Notes: a model not told the origin generated them from the letters alone. Positions 14,141-27,959 are shown, counted from the stretch's first letter. The stretch: DNA of 64,000 nt from Hemicentrotus pulcherrimus (GCA_003118195.1 BEXV01000052.1:323435-387434); one strand, 5' to 3'. Numbers and translations: made by a program.

Positions 14141-14469
14141 GATACTAAATGATTGGGATATTTGATGTTGGTGTGAATACCGTAACCCTGTCAATCGGTC
14201 TGGGAGCGCAGGACTGGCAGATGTTTCTTAAAACTAAATATCTTATTCTTGGTGTGAACGCATGCATGAATGCGAGGATGATTTTTGTTGTCAGTGTGAA
14301 CACTGGTACAATTCTGATTGTAGCAGCAGTAGAACTGTAGCACTGTCCATTGGTCCGGACACGTAAAATAATCTGATGCTTCTTTAAAGTAGATATCTTA
14401 TTCACAGTGTGAATACATAAACATGAGGATGATGTTTTTGTTTTATTGGTGTGAATACAATTCTGATTG
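14110..14469. repeat. degenerate tandem duplication, about 149-bp period
   Basis: Two full units end with the same AATTCTGATTG at 14310-14320 and 14459-14469. Each contains a GATGYTTCTT..AAA..ATATCTTATTC block, a GTGTGAA block, GAGGATGAT.TTTTGTT and a second GTGTGAA. A partial third unit precedes them from about 14125. The duplication also produces a repetitive 128-residue open frame on the - strand, which I do not consider coding. Confidence 0.75.
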
Positions 14470-14639
14470 ATCCTTCCCCTAGAGGTAAGTTGTGGTAATG
14501 GATCATCAGAATCAGATTTTGCATGAATCACAAAAAATCATTCACACTTGAGCGCATTCGTCATGGAGGCAGATTGAGGCTCTTAAATCAGCTCTTGCAT
14601 CGTCTCCCTTCTTCTTTTATCACTTTAAGTGGATGTTGC

Positions 14640-14882
14640 CCGAGAAGAAGTTGGAGAGAGCAAGAGGTTGAGGGAGGGAGGGATAAGGATTGAGAGGGGA
14701 GAGAGATGGAGAGAGATGGAGAGTGGGAGAGAGGGGTACAGGAAGAAGAGTACAAGAAGACGAGCAAGAGAGGGAGATGGAGAGAGTTTAGGTAAAGGAG
14801 TAAGAGAAAAGTAACTTGGGACTGATGATAATATTGAAATAGGACAAGGGAAAAGGGAAGAGAGTCTCAGAGAGAGAGAGAT
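14640..14882. repeat. GA-rich purine tract
   Basis: Irregular GAGAGA/GGGAGG runs, with (GA)n at the end near 14870-14882. Confidence 0.85.
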
Positions 14883-17800
14883 TGATGTCTTGAACAAAAG
14901 AAATATTCTACCTTGTGGTTAGTTCCATGATCATCATTTGAAGGTGCTCGACTATCTCACTCTGTTGCTGTAGCAATATAAACTTCAAGGAGCATCATGC
15001 AGTTCCCGAGGTACCCTGGAGTAACCTCTGTGAGGCACGTTGACCTCCGGATGAGAGGGGCTATGATCTCATCCCCTTAGTCTCCTAAGTTTACATCATT
15101 CACCTCAATATTTTATAAATTCATCATTGCCAGCAAAACTTCACAACTTGGGCATGTGTATGACAATCATGATAATTTGACAGTGATTATGATTTTGTTG
15201 AATTTAAGGCACAGCTAGTTGATCAGAGTATCAAACAACAACTTCAGAATGTTAATGCAGACGAAACTGATCATGGTTTAGGCCTTGGGATGCTGGCGAG
15301 GGAGATGGAGGGGGGGGGGGGAGGGCTACATCTACCTGTGCTGTGTCATTAAGAACAATATTGCAGGGAGAAAAAAAAATGCATTGCCAGCAAGATAGTT
15401 CCAGGTGATCCAAAAAGGATGTCTTTCATGACTTCCAAATTATCACACCGTCTAGCTCATGAGGGGGTATGTCTGAATCTCCGAAAGGAGGAAGACCCAA
15501 ATTGCTGATAAGTTGGCCTATGCCAGGGACAGCATTGAGGTATTTATAAGCGATTCAGCCTGACATAGTTACTGAATTCTTCGTCTCTTTTCGTCTTCTT
15601 TTTTGAGTGATGTAGGTGGATGCGGTGTTTAATAGGTCAGAAACATTGAATGTCTTTAGAGTAATATCCGTTCAACAGACAGAGACTTCCATGGTAATGT
15701 CAACAGCATTCAGAGGTTTCCTTCCCCTCTGCTGGATAGTCTACAAACTAGACCTTAATTAAAGCTCCTCTTATCGAATCTTACAGTGCCAATACAATAT
15801 GCGCCGTCACTTAAACACAAATAACACATTTTTTTTTATTTTGGTAAACATTGAGGTCTTGTTAGAGTCATTTGGTAAATGTTGAAGGAATACTAAGTCA
15901 TCTAACTGTTTGGTTAACAATTGAGTATGCAAATTCAGGACAGTCACAGCATGGTTACAGTATTTTTTGAAAACCCGATTTTTTTTTGGTGGTCATTCAT
16001 AACTGATTGCATGCAATACAGGTTTTAATATTAATAAAAATCCTTAATAACAGACTGAAAAAGCAGCCTGCACTCGCGACCTCTGCACAGAACATTGAAA
16101 TGATATCAGATTTGGAGCAAGGCTCATTGCAGAGATGGAATGTAAATATTACACTTCCTGAGTTGAATCGAGACATAAAAAAAGGGAAAGAGATTTCTTT
16201 CCATATCCTGTCTTATTGCTTATGTACACCAGGTGAATTATTGGTATGCTTGCTGTTTTACTTGATGGCAGGAACAGAGCTATAGAGGATGAGACTTTTC
16301 CTGTTCCAAGCTCTTCGGTAAAATTGTGAATTTCCTCCAGATTTTTGACATTGTTTGAGAGGGATGGCAAACATTATTAGTTCCTTTTGGCATTGTCAAG
16401 TCTTGAACAATTGATAGTTGGAAGTTTTGATTTGGGGTTGTTTTATTAAGATAGAGGCCATTGCAACTAAATAATAACAGACATTCTAAATTGATGTTTT
16501 ATGCAAGGTACATTTAACCTCGCATTAAACGCTTATATTTTTCATTCCTTGTAAATTGTTAAATAGGCCAATTTTGGAATCAGGAAATTAAGATTGATAA
16601 TCATCAGTATCAAGGATATTATGTTACACAGTATTAAGGAGACTGCGTAATGCATGTATGTATTTAAATGTCTTTTTGGGGTAATTTTAAGAATAGAATA
16701 AGAGGAGAGCTGGACGATATTTGAGTATAATTCAATGAAAATCCTCCTGCTATGTTTGCTTTGATATGTTATATCTGCCCTTAGTCATTTGTGTATAAAT
16801 GATGATAACAGGTTCTTAGCAAGACACCTATAGAATTACGAAGCGCAAAGGTGAAGATGAATTCTACATGTGCTAAAAGAGTTGAATAAATCAATTTAAA
16901 CTGTTTCCATCATGATTCTCTTGTTCTCAGCCTGCTTCGCCATGTGTCCATCTGCGATGATTGTCATTCATTCTTTGTCTCGTCCCCTGAACCCTACGAG
17001 AGACAAAGGCGAGGGGTCAAGACCTCATAAGCAACTCTAGCAAAATATTGGGGGATTGAAGTTGGGAGGAGGATTACAAGAGGGGCGAGAGGGGTGAGAG
17101 ATGAGATCAGGGAGAGCTCTTCGAGTCTTCGACCCTACCAAGCGCAGACAGATTCGCCGGGATCCAGACGATAATTACCAACAAATGCTGAGAGAGAGGC
17201 GGACAAAGAAGGTGTGAAGACCGTATTATGGGTAGTTCCGGGCCATCCCATGATTGGTCGATGGCAATTGTTTCACCCGCAAATCATACCCCATGATCTT
17301 TTCAAGGATTATTATCTTGTTATATCCTCTCTCCGTCCCTCTTCCTTCTTCTTTCCCTCATCTTTTCTGAATGTGTCATTTGTCTGTTTTGTGACTGCGG
17401 ACCCTATCTGTTACAGATGCTGATTTATGGCTGGGGCCGTTGCCATGGCGATCATGCAATTGAAGAATGGGACTCATTTGGGGGTGGAAATTAGGAGGAT
17501 TGCTTGATGATTTATTCAGGAGAGTATGATGAGAAACTCTGGGATTTATCATTGATCTGTGTCACCAACAAATGGAATGAAATGTGTAGAAGAGAAGTTG
17601 ATTTGAAGGAGAGGGGAGGGGAGGGGCCAAAGCATCACACAACCAGATGTCTGGTTTCAGTGCAAACCCTGGTTGTGTACTGTGTGAAAAGACTGAATCT
17701 TTTTTTTTCTTCTAACTATGAGAGTTGATAACTTGATATGATCAAGAAGTTTATGATACACTTATATGTTCATTTATGTGGTGCTGAAAATTAAAATGAA

Positions 17801-18950
17801 TAACCCCTCCAAATACAGTGAGAACAAAAAATTAGTCCTTTGTTCACCCCCTCTGCAAAAATTGGGAATCAATGTTGACAACTGCATCAGGTTTTATGTT
17901 CTCTTTATTAATGTTTTGTGATGTCAGATGAGGGATCTTGATTTTTGACAAACATGTCACTCTTGATTTATCTATGGTTTGTAAATGTGTACATTGTACA
18001 TGCTCCTATATGTTCTGTTAATTGCCATGAGCAATAGCGAATGTAAATCACAAAACAGGGATTTGTTTTTAGGAAGTATCTCTTTTGGATTCTGACCTCG
18101 TGTGGGTCAAATTGAACCAGGAACAATTAACTTCGACAAAAGGAAATTGTTTTCGGACACTCACCCTAAGAATATCCCCCTCTTTCCTCCCTTACTTGTC
18201 GTCCTCCAATTACACTTACAGACTTGTATTTTAATGTCTAGCTTACATATTAGGCTAGTGAAGAGTGATGTGTGTATCACTATTAATGCCCCAAAATAAT
18301 TTGGATAATGGTAAATCTTGAAGATGACCATTAATGTGACTACATTTGTGAGAATTATGTAAATGTCACATTTTTCATTCAATTTTGTGAATATTCGTGC
18401 GATCAATATTTTTTATGAGTTACACATGGAATATGTTCTGAGTATTTCTGTATACGCACTGTTGGCAAGTCGATCATGAGATGGCACTGTGCAATGATCA
18501 GTAGGTGGCGGCTGTAAGTTTTCTCAGTTCAGTATCGCTTTAAACTTTCAGTCTTGGTGATCTACTTGCATCTTAAATCAACCAAAGACATCGTTGAACT
18601 AGTTCTGCGTTGGTGAAGTATCAAAACATGGGGGAAGAGGTTCGAGACAGAGAAAGGCTTCAAAATGTGTCATTATCCGCAAATGAGTTCATTAGCACCC
18701 TAGCTTATTTTACCAATACTTCCTCGCTGCTCATTGTCTGCTTATCCATTAATGCTGTCATCCTCTCCAAGGTGTGATGGAGATTCTCATCCAGGGAATA
18801 CGCTGCTTTCTGAGGTCATGTCGTTTCTTAATCTAGGGAGTGTTTCGTCACATTGAAGTCTAAAGACTTGAAGTTATTGACCCCACAAATGAGCATTGTA
18901 TTACTCTTGTAGAAGCAGCTTGTCGTGCAGGCTTGCGTTTTGGTTGTGAT
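14883..18950. other. non-coding, no gene seen
   Basis: Mostly unique AT-rich sequence with a G run at 15311-15322. A SOX-type inverted pair CTTTGTCT/AGACAAAG lies at 16973-17008. A less AT-rich block runs from about 17090 to 17480. A CTCF-like motif is at 18498-18513. Confidence 0.5.
18498..18513 (+). promoter_or_regulatory. CTCF-like motif
   Basis: TCAGTAGGTGGCGGCT fits the vertebrate CTCF core CCASYAGRKGGCRSYV at 14 of 16 positions, mismatching only at the outermost ones. This is a motif match only. Confidence 0.4.
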
Positions 18951-18959
18951 GTCATACTA

Positions 18960-19212
18960 TTCTTTAACAAAAAATTCACTGAGCAGGAAAACTAAATCTT
19001 TGTCTGCCTAGAAGAAGGCTGTTCTGCCATTGACTATACAGTGCTCTAACAGCCTTTTTGCTTGCAGCCTTTTTGCTTGCAGCTGATGAAATTTTATTCC
19101 TTAAAAAAATTCACAGAGCAGGAAGACAAAATCCTTGGCTTCCTAGAAGAAGGCCGTTCTGCCATTGACCATGCAGTGCTCTTACAACCTTTTTGCTGGC
19201 AGCTGATGAAAT
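18960..19212. repeat. diverged tandem duplication of about 120-130 bp
   Basis: Unit 1 (about 18960-19092) and unit 2 (about 19094-19212) share TTCAC.GAGCAGGAA, CCTAGAAGAAGGC, GTTCTGCCATTGAC, CAGTGCTCT and GCAGCTGATGAAAT in order. Unit 1 also carries an internal duplication of GCCTTTTTGCTTGCA. Confidence 0.85.
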
Positions 19213-22200
19213 AGATTCAAAGAGAATGTGATAGATAGGAGACAAATTAAAAAAAGAAAAGAGGTAGTTTGGCAGTATGCCACAGAAGAAGGTTGGGGGG
19301 GGGGAGGGTGGCTGTCTGTGACAAAGAATGTTGCTTTTAATTTTAGCTATTTGTAACATTTTTAATTTTAACTGATATGAATTCAAAACAAACAATATGA
19401 TGCTTAGGGTAAGGGCGGAAAAGATAACTTAAAAAGTCAAGGATATCCTAATGACAATGCTCTGTTTATTATTGAACATGATTAAACAATGTCATGATTA
19501 TTAGACTTAGACCTCGTCTATTACAGTCATTTTGATATTTCCTGTAAAACGATATGACAAGAGTTATTAGCGATTGAACTATTAGGGAGATCCCCTTGTA
19601 ATCCCGCTAACCCTTTCAATTACACCTTACTGACAAATGGCATGCATATATATCTGTGGGATAGAGTCGTCACTAATTGCGGACAGAAATTGAAATGTCT
19701 GTCTATGCGGGAAATCGGCATGGGTAGATCCGACACACCTGATGCAGAAATAATTTACCCCCGAACCGTTTTGAAGTGACAATGAGCTGCTAACCCTCTT
19801 CCTGTTTTTGCTGGGAGTGCTGCATTTGAAACGGAACATCGCGTCAACGCTAGCATTTCATAAGCTCTTTTAATGGCTGATAATTGTTAGCAAACTCCCC
19901 CTTTTCATGAGCTTCGTGTTTTCCAGAGTGATGTTAAGATGTATGAGTCAGCAGATCTGTGACCTGAATTTTAGAGGATCTGGATGAATAATAAGATAAG
20001 GAGAAAAATAGATCTACAAAATAGTGCATCTCCAGGTATTGAAAATGCACCCCCCCTAACAAAAAAACAAAGTCAATCAATTTATTAATACGTTTGCACA
20101 TTTTGGCTTTGTAGGCTATAGATGAAGATTGATTACTGCATGTGTATTTATTTACATCAGTAGGCTAATGTATTTTAGTTAGTTAAAAAAAAAACTGATT
20201 AATATGCCAGAAGAGAAGAAATTTAGATCACCTTGTGATCTGAGGTAACTTCAAGATTTAGATTAGAGGGGCAAGACCAACACATTATAAAAACTTGTTT
20301 TCACATTTTGTGCAAGTCATAAATCTATAATTCTCTGTAGATGAGTGAATTAACCCTGGAAGCTTATATTCAGTTAACCTGCGGATTCTTGATCTATCAT
20401 AACCTGTTTAATATTTATTCTATATCTATAAGAAGAACAAAATTGGGTCAGAATTGATGTTGCTCCTTCAAGATTACTAAACATCAAACAAAAATATGAC
20501 CTACCTGAAGCAATAAGAGCAAATCCCAGATAAAAATTGTGTTTATAATTCTTAGTTTTGAGGGCCAGCACTATCCATATCCAAATAACAGAGGTCAGTA
20601 CAGTCAGAAAACAAAACCTTGCCATTTATATTTCCTGTTTTTTCTTCTTCTTTTGAGTTGTCATAAACAATAGCTTTAGAATATATGTCTTCAAGAAAAT
20701 AATAAATTGCTTTTCACCCCCATTCCATGTCAAGGTCAGTTGTGCAGAAATTTGCTTTATCTCCATCTTGAAAAAAATGTTTATTTGATGAGGTTTATTT
20801 GGTTACATATCTCTCTCGTTAACCTGCAAATCATATTCTACCCCCCCCCCCCTCTTTCTTTCTCTTACCATCTCTTTTTCTCTATCTCTCAATATCCCTT
20901 TTTACCTCCAAAAACCATGAAGGTTTCATTGCCATACATCAGAAAAATAAACAGAGAAACTTTAATTTAGATGTTTTTAACACTGTCATATCTGAGGTCA
21001 TATTTGGCTCTACTACCGAAAGGTCATTAAAACTTGCACTGTGGTAGGTAAGAGAAGTTAAATTTTTTTAGGTGCAATAAAGTTGTATTTTTTTAGAGAA
21101 AGATTAACGAGATGAAGGGCTGTGAGTAGCAGATGTTTGGCTGAAATTGCATTATTTTAATTACTACAATGATTGAAATAATGCTATTTGCTCAGTTAGT
21201 TGGTAACGCATTTGTGGTAATTTATACCGTTAGGAGCATTCTATGGATACCTATCAAACCACTCGCTATTTGCAGACAAGAAAGAAAAAAATCCAATTCA
21301 CTGATAATTTACTACGTCCTCAAGAATTTTCTTAAATAAGATGTGTTTTCATGTATTTGTAGTCTGTGCTTTTTTACCCCTCCCATCAGTTTTGATTTAT
21401 AGGCATTTTCCTTACAAGTTATGGCATTCATTTCCATCTGTCTTTCAGATTGAAGATGGATGACTGTCTTGCCATGCTTCATACTTACATGTAGCGCATA
21501 GAACTTCAACTTTTTGGCAGAATTGGATGATTGTATTCTAAAAGCAATCATAATTCTGTGGGAAGAAGGGTAAAAGAGAAAGAGGAAGATATATATAGAA
21601 ATAAGTTATTAATCTACTCCCAAGAATGCTAGAAAGTGATTCAGTGAGTCCCCTATCACAATGACAGATTGCAAACATTTTTCCGACCAAAAAGAAACAG
21701 AGAAATCATGACAGCCATCCCAGAGGAGAGTGAACAAAAATTTGATGAGTTTTGAGACAGATCTTTACTTGTTATAAATTAAAATTAGGCAAACTGTGAA
21801 TCAGATTTTGTCACTAATGATATTTGTTTATTATCTATTTATTAAGTTTTTATTTTAGTAGGGTATATAAAGGGGTGCATCAAACGTGTATGAAACATAG
21901 AAGGAGAAAGTTACATATATTTTGTAAGTGAGGATGAGAGGGGGAAAGAGTCAAAGAGAGTTGAAAAGAGAGAGAGAGAGAAAAAGAGAGAGAGTACAGA
22001 AGATAAGGAGAAAAGGAAAAAGGTTGTCGAGTAGTTTTCATCACGCAAAGATAGCTGACAACTTCATTACAAACTTCCAACCGCTCGAGGGATGGCGAGA
22101 AATGCAAGCTACACTTCTTCTATTCTCAGCAAAGCCCTTCCCCCAGATAAGCCAACTCTTTCATGACGCGTCCATCATTTTTCCTTCACCCCACCCTCCA

Positions 22201-25200
22201 TCCGCAGTGAACACAAACTGAGAAACAAGAGAGCTCTTGGCTTTTAACCCCTCTCAAATGCTAGAGACGGATTCTTGTTTCAATCAAGCACTTTGTTGCA
22301 CGGGATTTGATTAATATTTCAGAAAGAAATCCTGAAGATGGAAAGTGTGACTATCTGATTTTCCTGGGGTTGGAAAAATAAAAGGGGCACAAGTCCTTGT
22401 TTCAATATCACAGTTGGACAATTAAAGTTCTCTCTTGAAACGAAACCTAAAGTGGGGCTCACTCGTACATCAATCAGCTGCTTGTTTCTTGCCCCCCTTT
22501 CTTCCTTTGCCCCCCTCATTGAATCATTTGCAACAGTGAAATATTAATTATATTTTATTGTAGCAATCTTCTGAGCTGATTCTTGATCTTGATAAGGAGT
22601 GGTCAGCGTTTGGCACGGCAGTGGGCCTGTCACTAGCACCGATCAGACGGCTCAATAAAAACCAGGAACAAAAAGATGACAAGGTGTGATAAAAAAGAGT
22701 GTTTTCCTTTGTAATTGCTGCCCAACAAAAGAGACAGATGTTACGCTTTGTGATTTGTTTTGTTTTCTGGCTCCAGTTTTATTGAATTGTATTTCTAAGA
22801 GTCATATTCACATATTAATATTTCAAAGATGCTTTCATTTGTACGCGCCTTTTTTCCTTCTTTTTTTTCATTACAACATCTGTCCTTTGGTAGTACTTTC
22901 TCTTTTAAGATAATTTGATCACTTTGTGAATATCGTAAAGGTTGATCCAATTCATATTTCAAAGATCAAACTGGTCTTTCACCTCAGCTATTTTCTGAAT
23001 TAAGAAAAAATGTTTATCAGCAATATGGCAATGTGCAGAACTACACATGCTTTTGATACATAGCAGAGAGTCCTTTCTCCAAAAACAAAATCTGACTTTT
23101 AAAATAAAAATCTTCAATTATCAGGTATCCTACGGCGATTATACTTTTCCTGTTATTATAGCAGTTTTGGAGCTTCTTCCATGACCAATTTTTGAAAAAA
23201 GTTTGCTGACTTACAATAAATAAATAGGACATGAAAGTAATGTTATATGTTTTTTTCTTCTACCAGGCATTGTACTGGTGATTTAAGGGATACTGTCATT
23301 TTTCACATTTTAGTATATATTTTGGCAATTTCAGCTGCCGTGTCATCACCATTTAAAGCAAAATGTGATCAAAAGTATCTCCATTTTTATCCCAAGGGTC
23401 CTCTGGCAAAGGTCTTTAATCAAATCATACTTTCTTTCTAACTGTCTTTATCTCCAAGATTCGATTATCTGAGAAAACACATCAAAAGTTTGTATAATTT
23501 GATTTTCTTTCAAAAAGAAAGGGACAAACCTGAGGGAACAAAGTGCTTACTGGGAATTATCTTTGTCAACTGTTCTTTTTTAACTCCTACGAGCTACATT
23601 GTAGCTTTAGGTTTCCATCAAAAGGTCATATTATTTCTCCTTCATTACCGATATATTGTCTTTATTTCAAACTCAAAATAGAGGTGATAAAATGAGAAAG
23701 AAACATTTATGGCCAATTTTGCCATTTTTTACTCCCTCTACATGTTCCCTCTTATAGCTTGGAAGCAAAGCCTACCTTTCACATATAAAACTTCATTTAG
23801 AAATTACCGCTGTGGGCTAAGTTGCGGTATTTTCTTTTTATCAAACATTTGTTAGCTTTCTCTTTTCATCATCATTCAACTCCATGCCCTTCTTGCCCCC
23901 TTAAGCCACGCACAATGTGTGATTGAACGGAAAAAGGTTACAGAAAAAAAGTGGTTGCAAAACGATTGACGGATATCCTCATAGGAGGCTGTACAAATCA
24001 AAGCAGGCAATTGGGAGCGGGCAAAATGAATCAAATTTATCTTAGATAATGAAAAGGGCAGGGGGAAATCAGAAAGAGAATAAGCTAGGGCCCTGATATG
24101 AAAAACAAATTTACAGATCCAGGTATTGTCTTCCAGCTAAATCATTTGCTCAGTTCTGGGTTATTTTCTCTCGGCCCGTGGTGGTTTTGATAGTTCTATT
24201 TGAGTAAGTGTATTCTGGTAATGAATTCTTTCCTTCTCTATTTGTCCCTCGGCCTGTCATTACCTACCCCCAGAAATCAATTCGGGGAGATGGAGGGATG
24301 ACGACCAATTTATTGAGATGATTTCAGCCCTTAACTCCTCCATTCCTAACCTTGATACACATGCTGTATATAGATGCGTATCCTTGCCAATTTGATGAAA
24401 GAACTTAGCAGATAATGCTGGAATTCAAGGGCATCAGCCATTCCTACAATTGTTTTTCATTAATTCTTTATTAGCTGGATAATTTGTCTAATTGAATGGA
24501 ATGCTGTCTGAGATAGGGATTAATTGCTATTAATTTGTCATACATTAATTTACCAAATGCAAATGATAATTATTTCAATTGCAATGAAATAAAAATAATC
24601 ATCTATTTTGGTCTCGCAACTGTCCTTCATCTCAGCTTCTATATTACAACCAAAAGTAGACTCTAATGTATTACACTCTTAAAAATAATAGAACCAGTAA
24701 AATATCATTCCATAAAAATTCTTTTTGTAATCAGCTGAGAACCAAAAGGATATTACTTTATATGGGGCTATTGCTTTTCTGGGCTTCCATAGATTATGTT
24801 GTTTGTTCATTTACTATATTACTTGAATATCAATTTTAATTTTGCTTTCTGGACAATCTCAATTCTTTTACCAGTCTATACCTCCCTCAATATTACCACA
24901 CCAGATTGACCAAGATACATTGTATATATACATGTAGCTAGAGGATGTCCGTGTTCGGTTGAAACCCCAGTTTGTAGTTGTAGCCTCTCTGCAGATGGAT
25001 ATTTATTAACTCAAACAAACAAATGTATTTCTCGCTTTGCGCTGATGCAAACCCAAAGCAAACAGAGGGCTAGAATCCAACACCAACGAGCTTGGTTAAT
25101 GGTTAATGGAAGAAGATGAAGGAAGGTGAATAATAAATTAAAGACCTTGTCTTTGTTCCATTGCTGACGATATATTCAACATATTGGTATTGGAAGGAGA

Positions 25201-25229
25201 TTATTTAAAGGGTTCACATTTTAAAAGTA
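19213..25229. other. non-coding, no gene seen
   Basis: AT-rich unique DNA with a GA tract at 21951-21995, a C run and pyrimidine tract at 20841-20900, and a G run near 19297. A cluster of homeodomain-type cores lies at about 24450-24600. A non-repetitive, less AT-rich stretch lies around 22590-22640. No exon is supported. Confidence 0.5.
24450..24600. promoter_or_regulatory. homeodomain/octamer motif cluster, candidate enhancer
   Basis: Within about 140 bp there are six TAAT-type cores (CATTAATTC, CTAATTGA, TTAATTGC, TTAATTTG, CATTAATTT, ATAATTATT) and a perfect octamer ATGCAAAT at 24557-24564. The AT-rich background makes some of these expected by chance. Confidence 0.3.
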
Positions 25230-25253
25230 GAGAAGGAGACAGAGGAGAGCAAA

Positions 25254-25286
<33 letters not shown>

Positions 25287-25345
25287 GAGGGAGAGAAGAA
25301 AAAAAGATGAGAGAGAGAGAGAGATGGAGAAGGAAAAAAAAGGGA
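25230..25345. repeat. (GA)n microsatellite
   Basis: GAGAGA runs around 25255-25285 and 25308-25325, within a purine-rich block. Confidence 0.9.
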
Positions 25346-26845
25346 GACAGAACAAAAGTTAGAATATATATGTTTTTAGGTTTATTAGAAAATATGAAGC
25401 ACATGGAACTTAAAACTTAGATCATGATTTTTTGCAACTGGTGCATGATTTGTGTTTAGTATCTCTACATTTTTACACATAATTTTCTTTGTTGGATGTG
25501 CGGTTATACCCCAAAATGGTAGTCTTCTTCCAGCCTTTAAGTTAGTGAAAGAGGAATAAGAGGAACAGAAGAGGAATAGCGGACTCTGGAAAACAGAGAA
25601 TTGATGAAAAGCAAATAGTCTGATGGATGATCCTAGAATTAGTCACACTCTAAGCAAATAGCCATTAGAAACGAGGCGAGGCTGGCTAGCTCTTCACAAT
25701 CACAGCTTTGCCGATAATAACTCCACAATTCAAACACTTCTTAATTCTTTGATATTCTTTCCTCATTCTTCAAGGCTTGCAAGGTGGACGAGTTGTTTTA
25801 ACGACTTGCTCCTGAAATTGAGCAATTATTTTTTTCCTGCAGTTCAGTCCAAGCATCGGAATAAGCTTCTGCTCAACTCGCAGATTTCAAATTTCTATGA
25901 TTGGTTTGAAAATATTTTTTATTATCATCAATCTTTGAAATGAATTTTCAAGTTGGAATGACTTATTTCAGTTCTCTCCCTCATTTTTACAGAATCAAAG
26001 AATTTGGTATTGTATAGTCAATATTTTGGAGGGCATTTGCCTTGTAATCCCCCCCCCCCTCAAACAAAAAAGGAAAAAGAACAGAAATGTGTTTATGCAT
26101 ATAATCAACACAACAGATTCAGGCCAGTATCAATCAGTTGTGGATATTAAATCAGAGATTGAAATAGAGATTTTATTTTTAGACCTGATAGAATGTTCTT
26201 TGAGTTGCAAAGAATTGCAGATCAAAAGTTCAGGCACACTCAAGAGAGAAATGTAAGACATGAGTGAGAAATATTATTCAAGCACTTTATTGTCAATTTC
26301 TTGGGTAGAATAAAAAAAAAAAAACACTGGGGTAAAACTAAAAGCTTCAATTTTTTTCCCAATTTCATGAGGGGAAGTTGTGGAAGACTGACTAGACATT
26401 GGCAAGGGAGGTGAATGACCTGGCTTTCGAGAGCCTCGGGAGCTTGTTTACCGATGCCCACCACACAGGAAAAACTATTGCCCATTCACAGAGCTCCGTC
26501 CACAACTGATAAGACTGTTTAGGGCAAGGATTAGGTCAACATATCCCAAACTATTAGCCAGTATTTAACTCCAATTCACTGTTACATTTAAGTCAATGGC
26601 TCCGAAATTGGGGGTCTCTATTCTGCGGGTAATTGCTATTCTTTTGAAAAGGTTTTTGTTACCTTCTTGTTATTGGGGTTTTGTTCCCCTGCCAAATTGC
26701 CCCTTTTGTGAACAGGCACTGAAATGTCAATAGTGATAAGATGTGTAAGGCATTGGATTGGGTATACTTGACCTATGTCATTTGTGGTGAACTCACAGAT
26801 GAATGTTGGTCATGTCTGTGACAAATGTTTCTTGTTATCGATAAA
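25346..26845. other. non-coding, no gene seen
   Basis: AT-rich unique sequence with a C run near 26050. No exon or structured repeat was recognised. Confidence 0.5.
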
Positions 26846-27066
26846 GGGAGAGAGAAAGAGAGGGTTAGAGAGAGAAAGAAAGGGTTAGAGAGAGAGAAAG
26901 AGAGAAAAAGAGAGGGGAAGAGAAGAGAGAGAGAGAGAGAGAGAGATAGATGAGAAAGAGCATAGACAGAAAGCAAAAAAAGAGCATAAAGAGAAGGGGG
27001 AGAAAGAGAGCGGGAGATGTTTAGACAGAAAGACATTCAAGTTTCAGAGAGAGAGAGAGAGAGAGA
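26846..27066. repeat. (GA)n-rich tract
   Basis: Several GAGAGA blocks, the longest at about 26926-26946 and 27046-27064, with GGGTTAGAGAGAGAAAG repeated at its start. Confidence 0.9.
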
Positions 27067-27299
27067 AGAAAGAATGTTGATTCCTGAAAATTTGAAGAAA
27101 GGAAAAATTTGAGGTAGAGAAAAGTGTAGTACTGGCACCCTTCATTTTAGGTGATGGGGTGAAATTCTGTACCCTCATCAATCATGTATTAAAGAAAAAT
27201 ATGTTACTGAACTACCAGACTCTTATCAATGAAAGTGACAGAGCAGTGTCTTTAACGGCAACAAACAAATGCCATTAGTTTGTCCATCAATCATGTGAC

Positions 27300-27312
27300 A
27301 GGTCAAAGTTCA
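27300..27312 (+). promoter_or_regulatory. DR1 nuclear-receptor motif
   Basis: AGGTCA A AGTTCA, a direct repeat with 1-bp spacing as bound by RXR heterodimers, HNF4 or COUP-TF. The same 13-mer pattern recurs at 29806 and 42078. This is a motif match only. Confidence 0.45.
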
Positions 27313-27959
27313 ATCATTTATATATTTGCCAGTAACATGAAACCTCCCATTCTCAGACTTGCTCTTTTATTTTGACTGAAAGAACAATAACTAATCATTG
27401 TCTATTGAAAACTATAAACCTTTATTTGATTTGACTCTTATGTGTCTATCTTTGATTTACTTAGCTGTGATATATTTATGAATCTAACGTTAATCCTCGG
27501 AGGAACATGATCTTTTCTCTTGCTCATTTTATCATCTTGACTAGATATATCTTTGTCATTATAACTTGTAGTAAACTCTTGTTCCTTAATTTTGGCTGTA
27601 GTATGATAGGCTACATTATAAAACTTCAGGGAAGGGAACTTTGGTTTTACTGGGGTCATATGACTTGTGCGGTATCTGCCTCGCTTTCTTTCTTTCCGAA
27701 AAGCACCAACTAACTGTCAGACTGAATGAAGGAACGTGGCTTGACAACTTCATACCGCTTGCCGAAATGAGCTGAATCACACACTGAAGTCATCCCTGCA
27801 TCTGGCTTCAGATAAAATGTGGTTTCCATAAAATTGTGCACAAGTCCCATCTTTTCTGCACTTTTTCTTTGACTTTGGTCTACTTAACAGGATATGTGAA
27901 TTACAAAAATATATTTTTTGTTTTGTGTCACAAACACATGTATATGCCGTACTCGTAGC

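Noticed and set aside
14145..14531. 128-residue open frame on the - strand
   Set aside because: It overlaps a degenerate tandem duplication, the protein itself is repetitive without family features, and there are no splice signals.
17439..17452. Third X-box-like motif GTTGCCATGGCGAT
   Set aside because: The second half-site has two mismatches to RGYAAC, so it was not counted with the other two.
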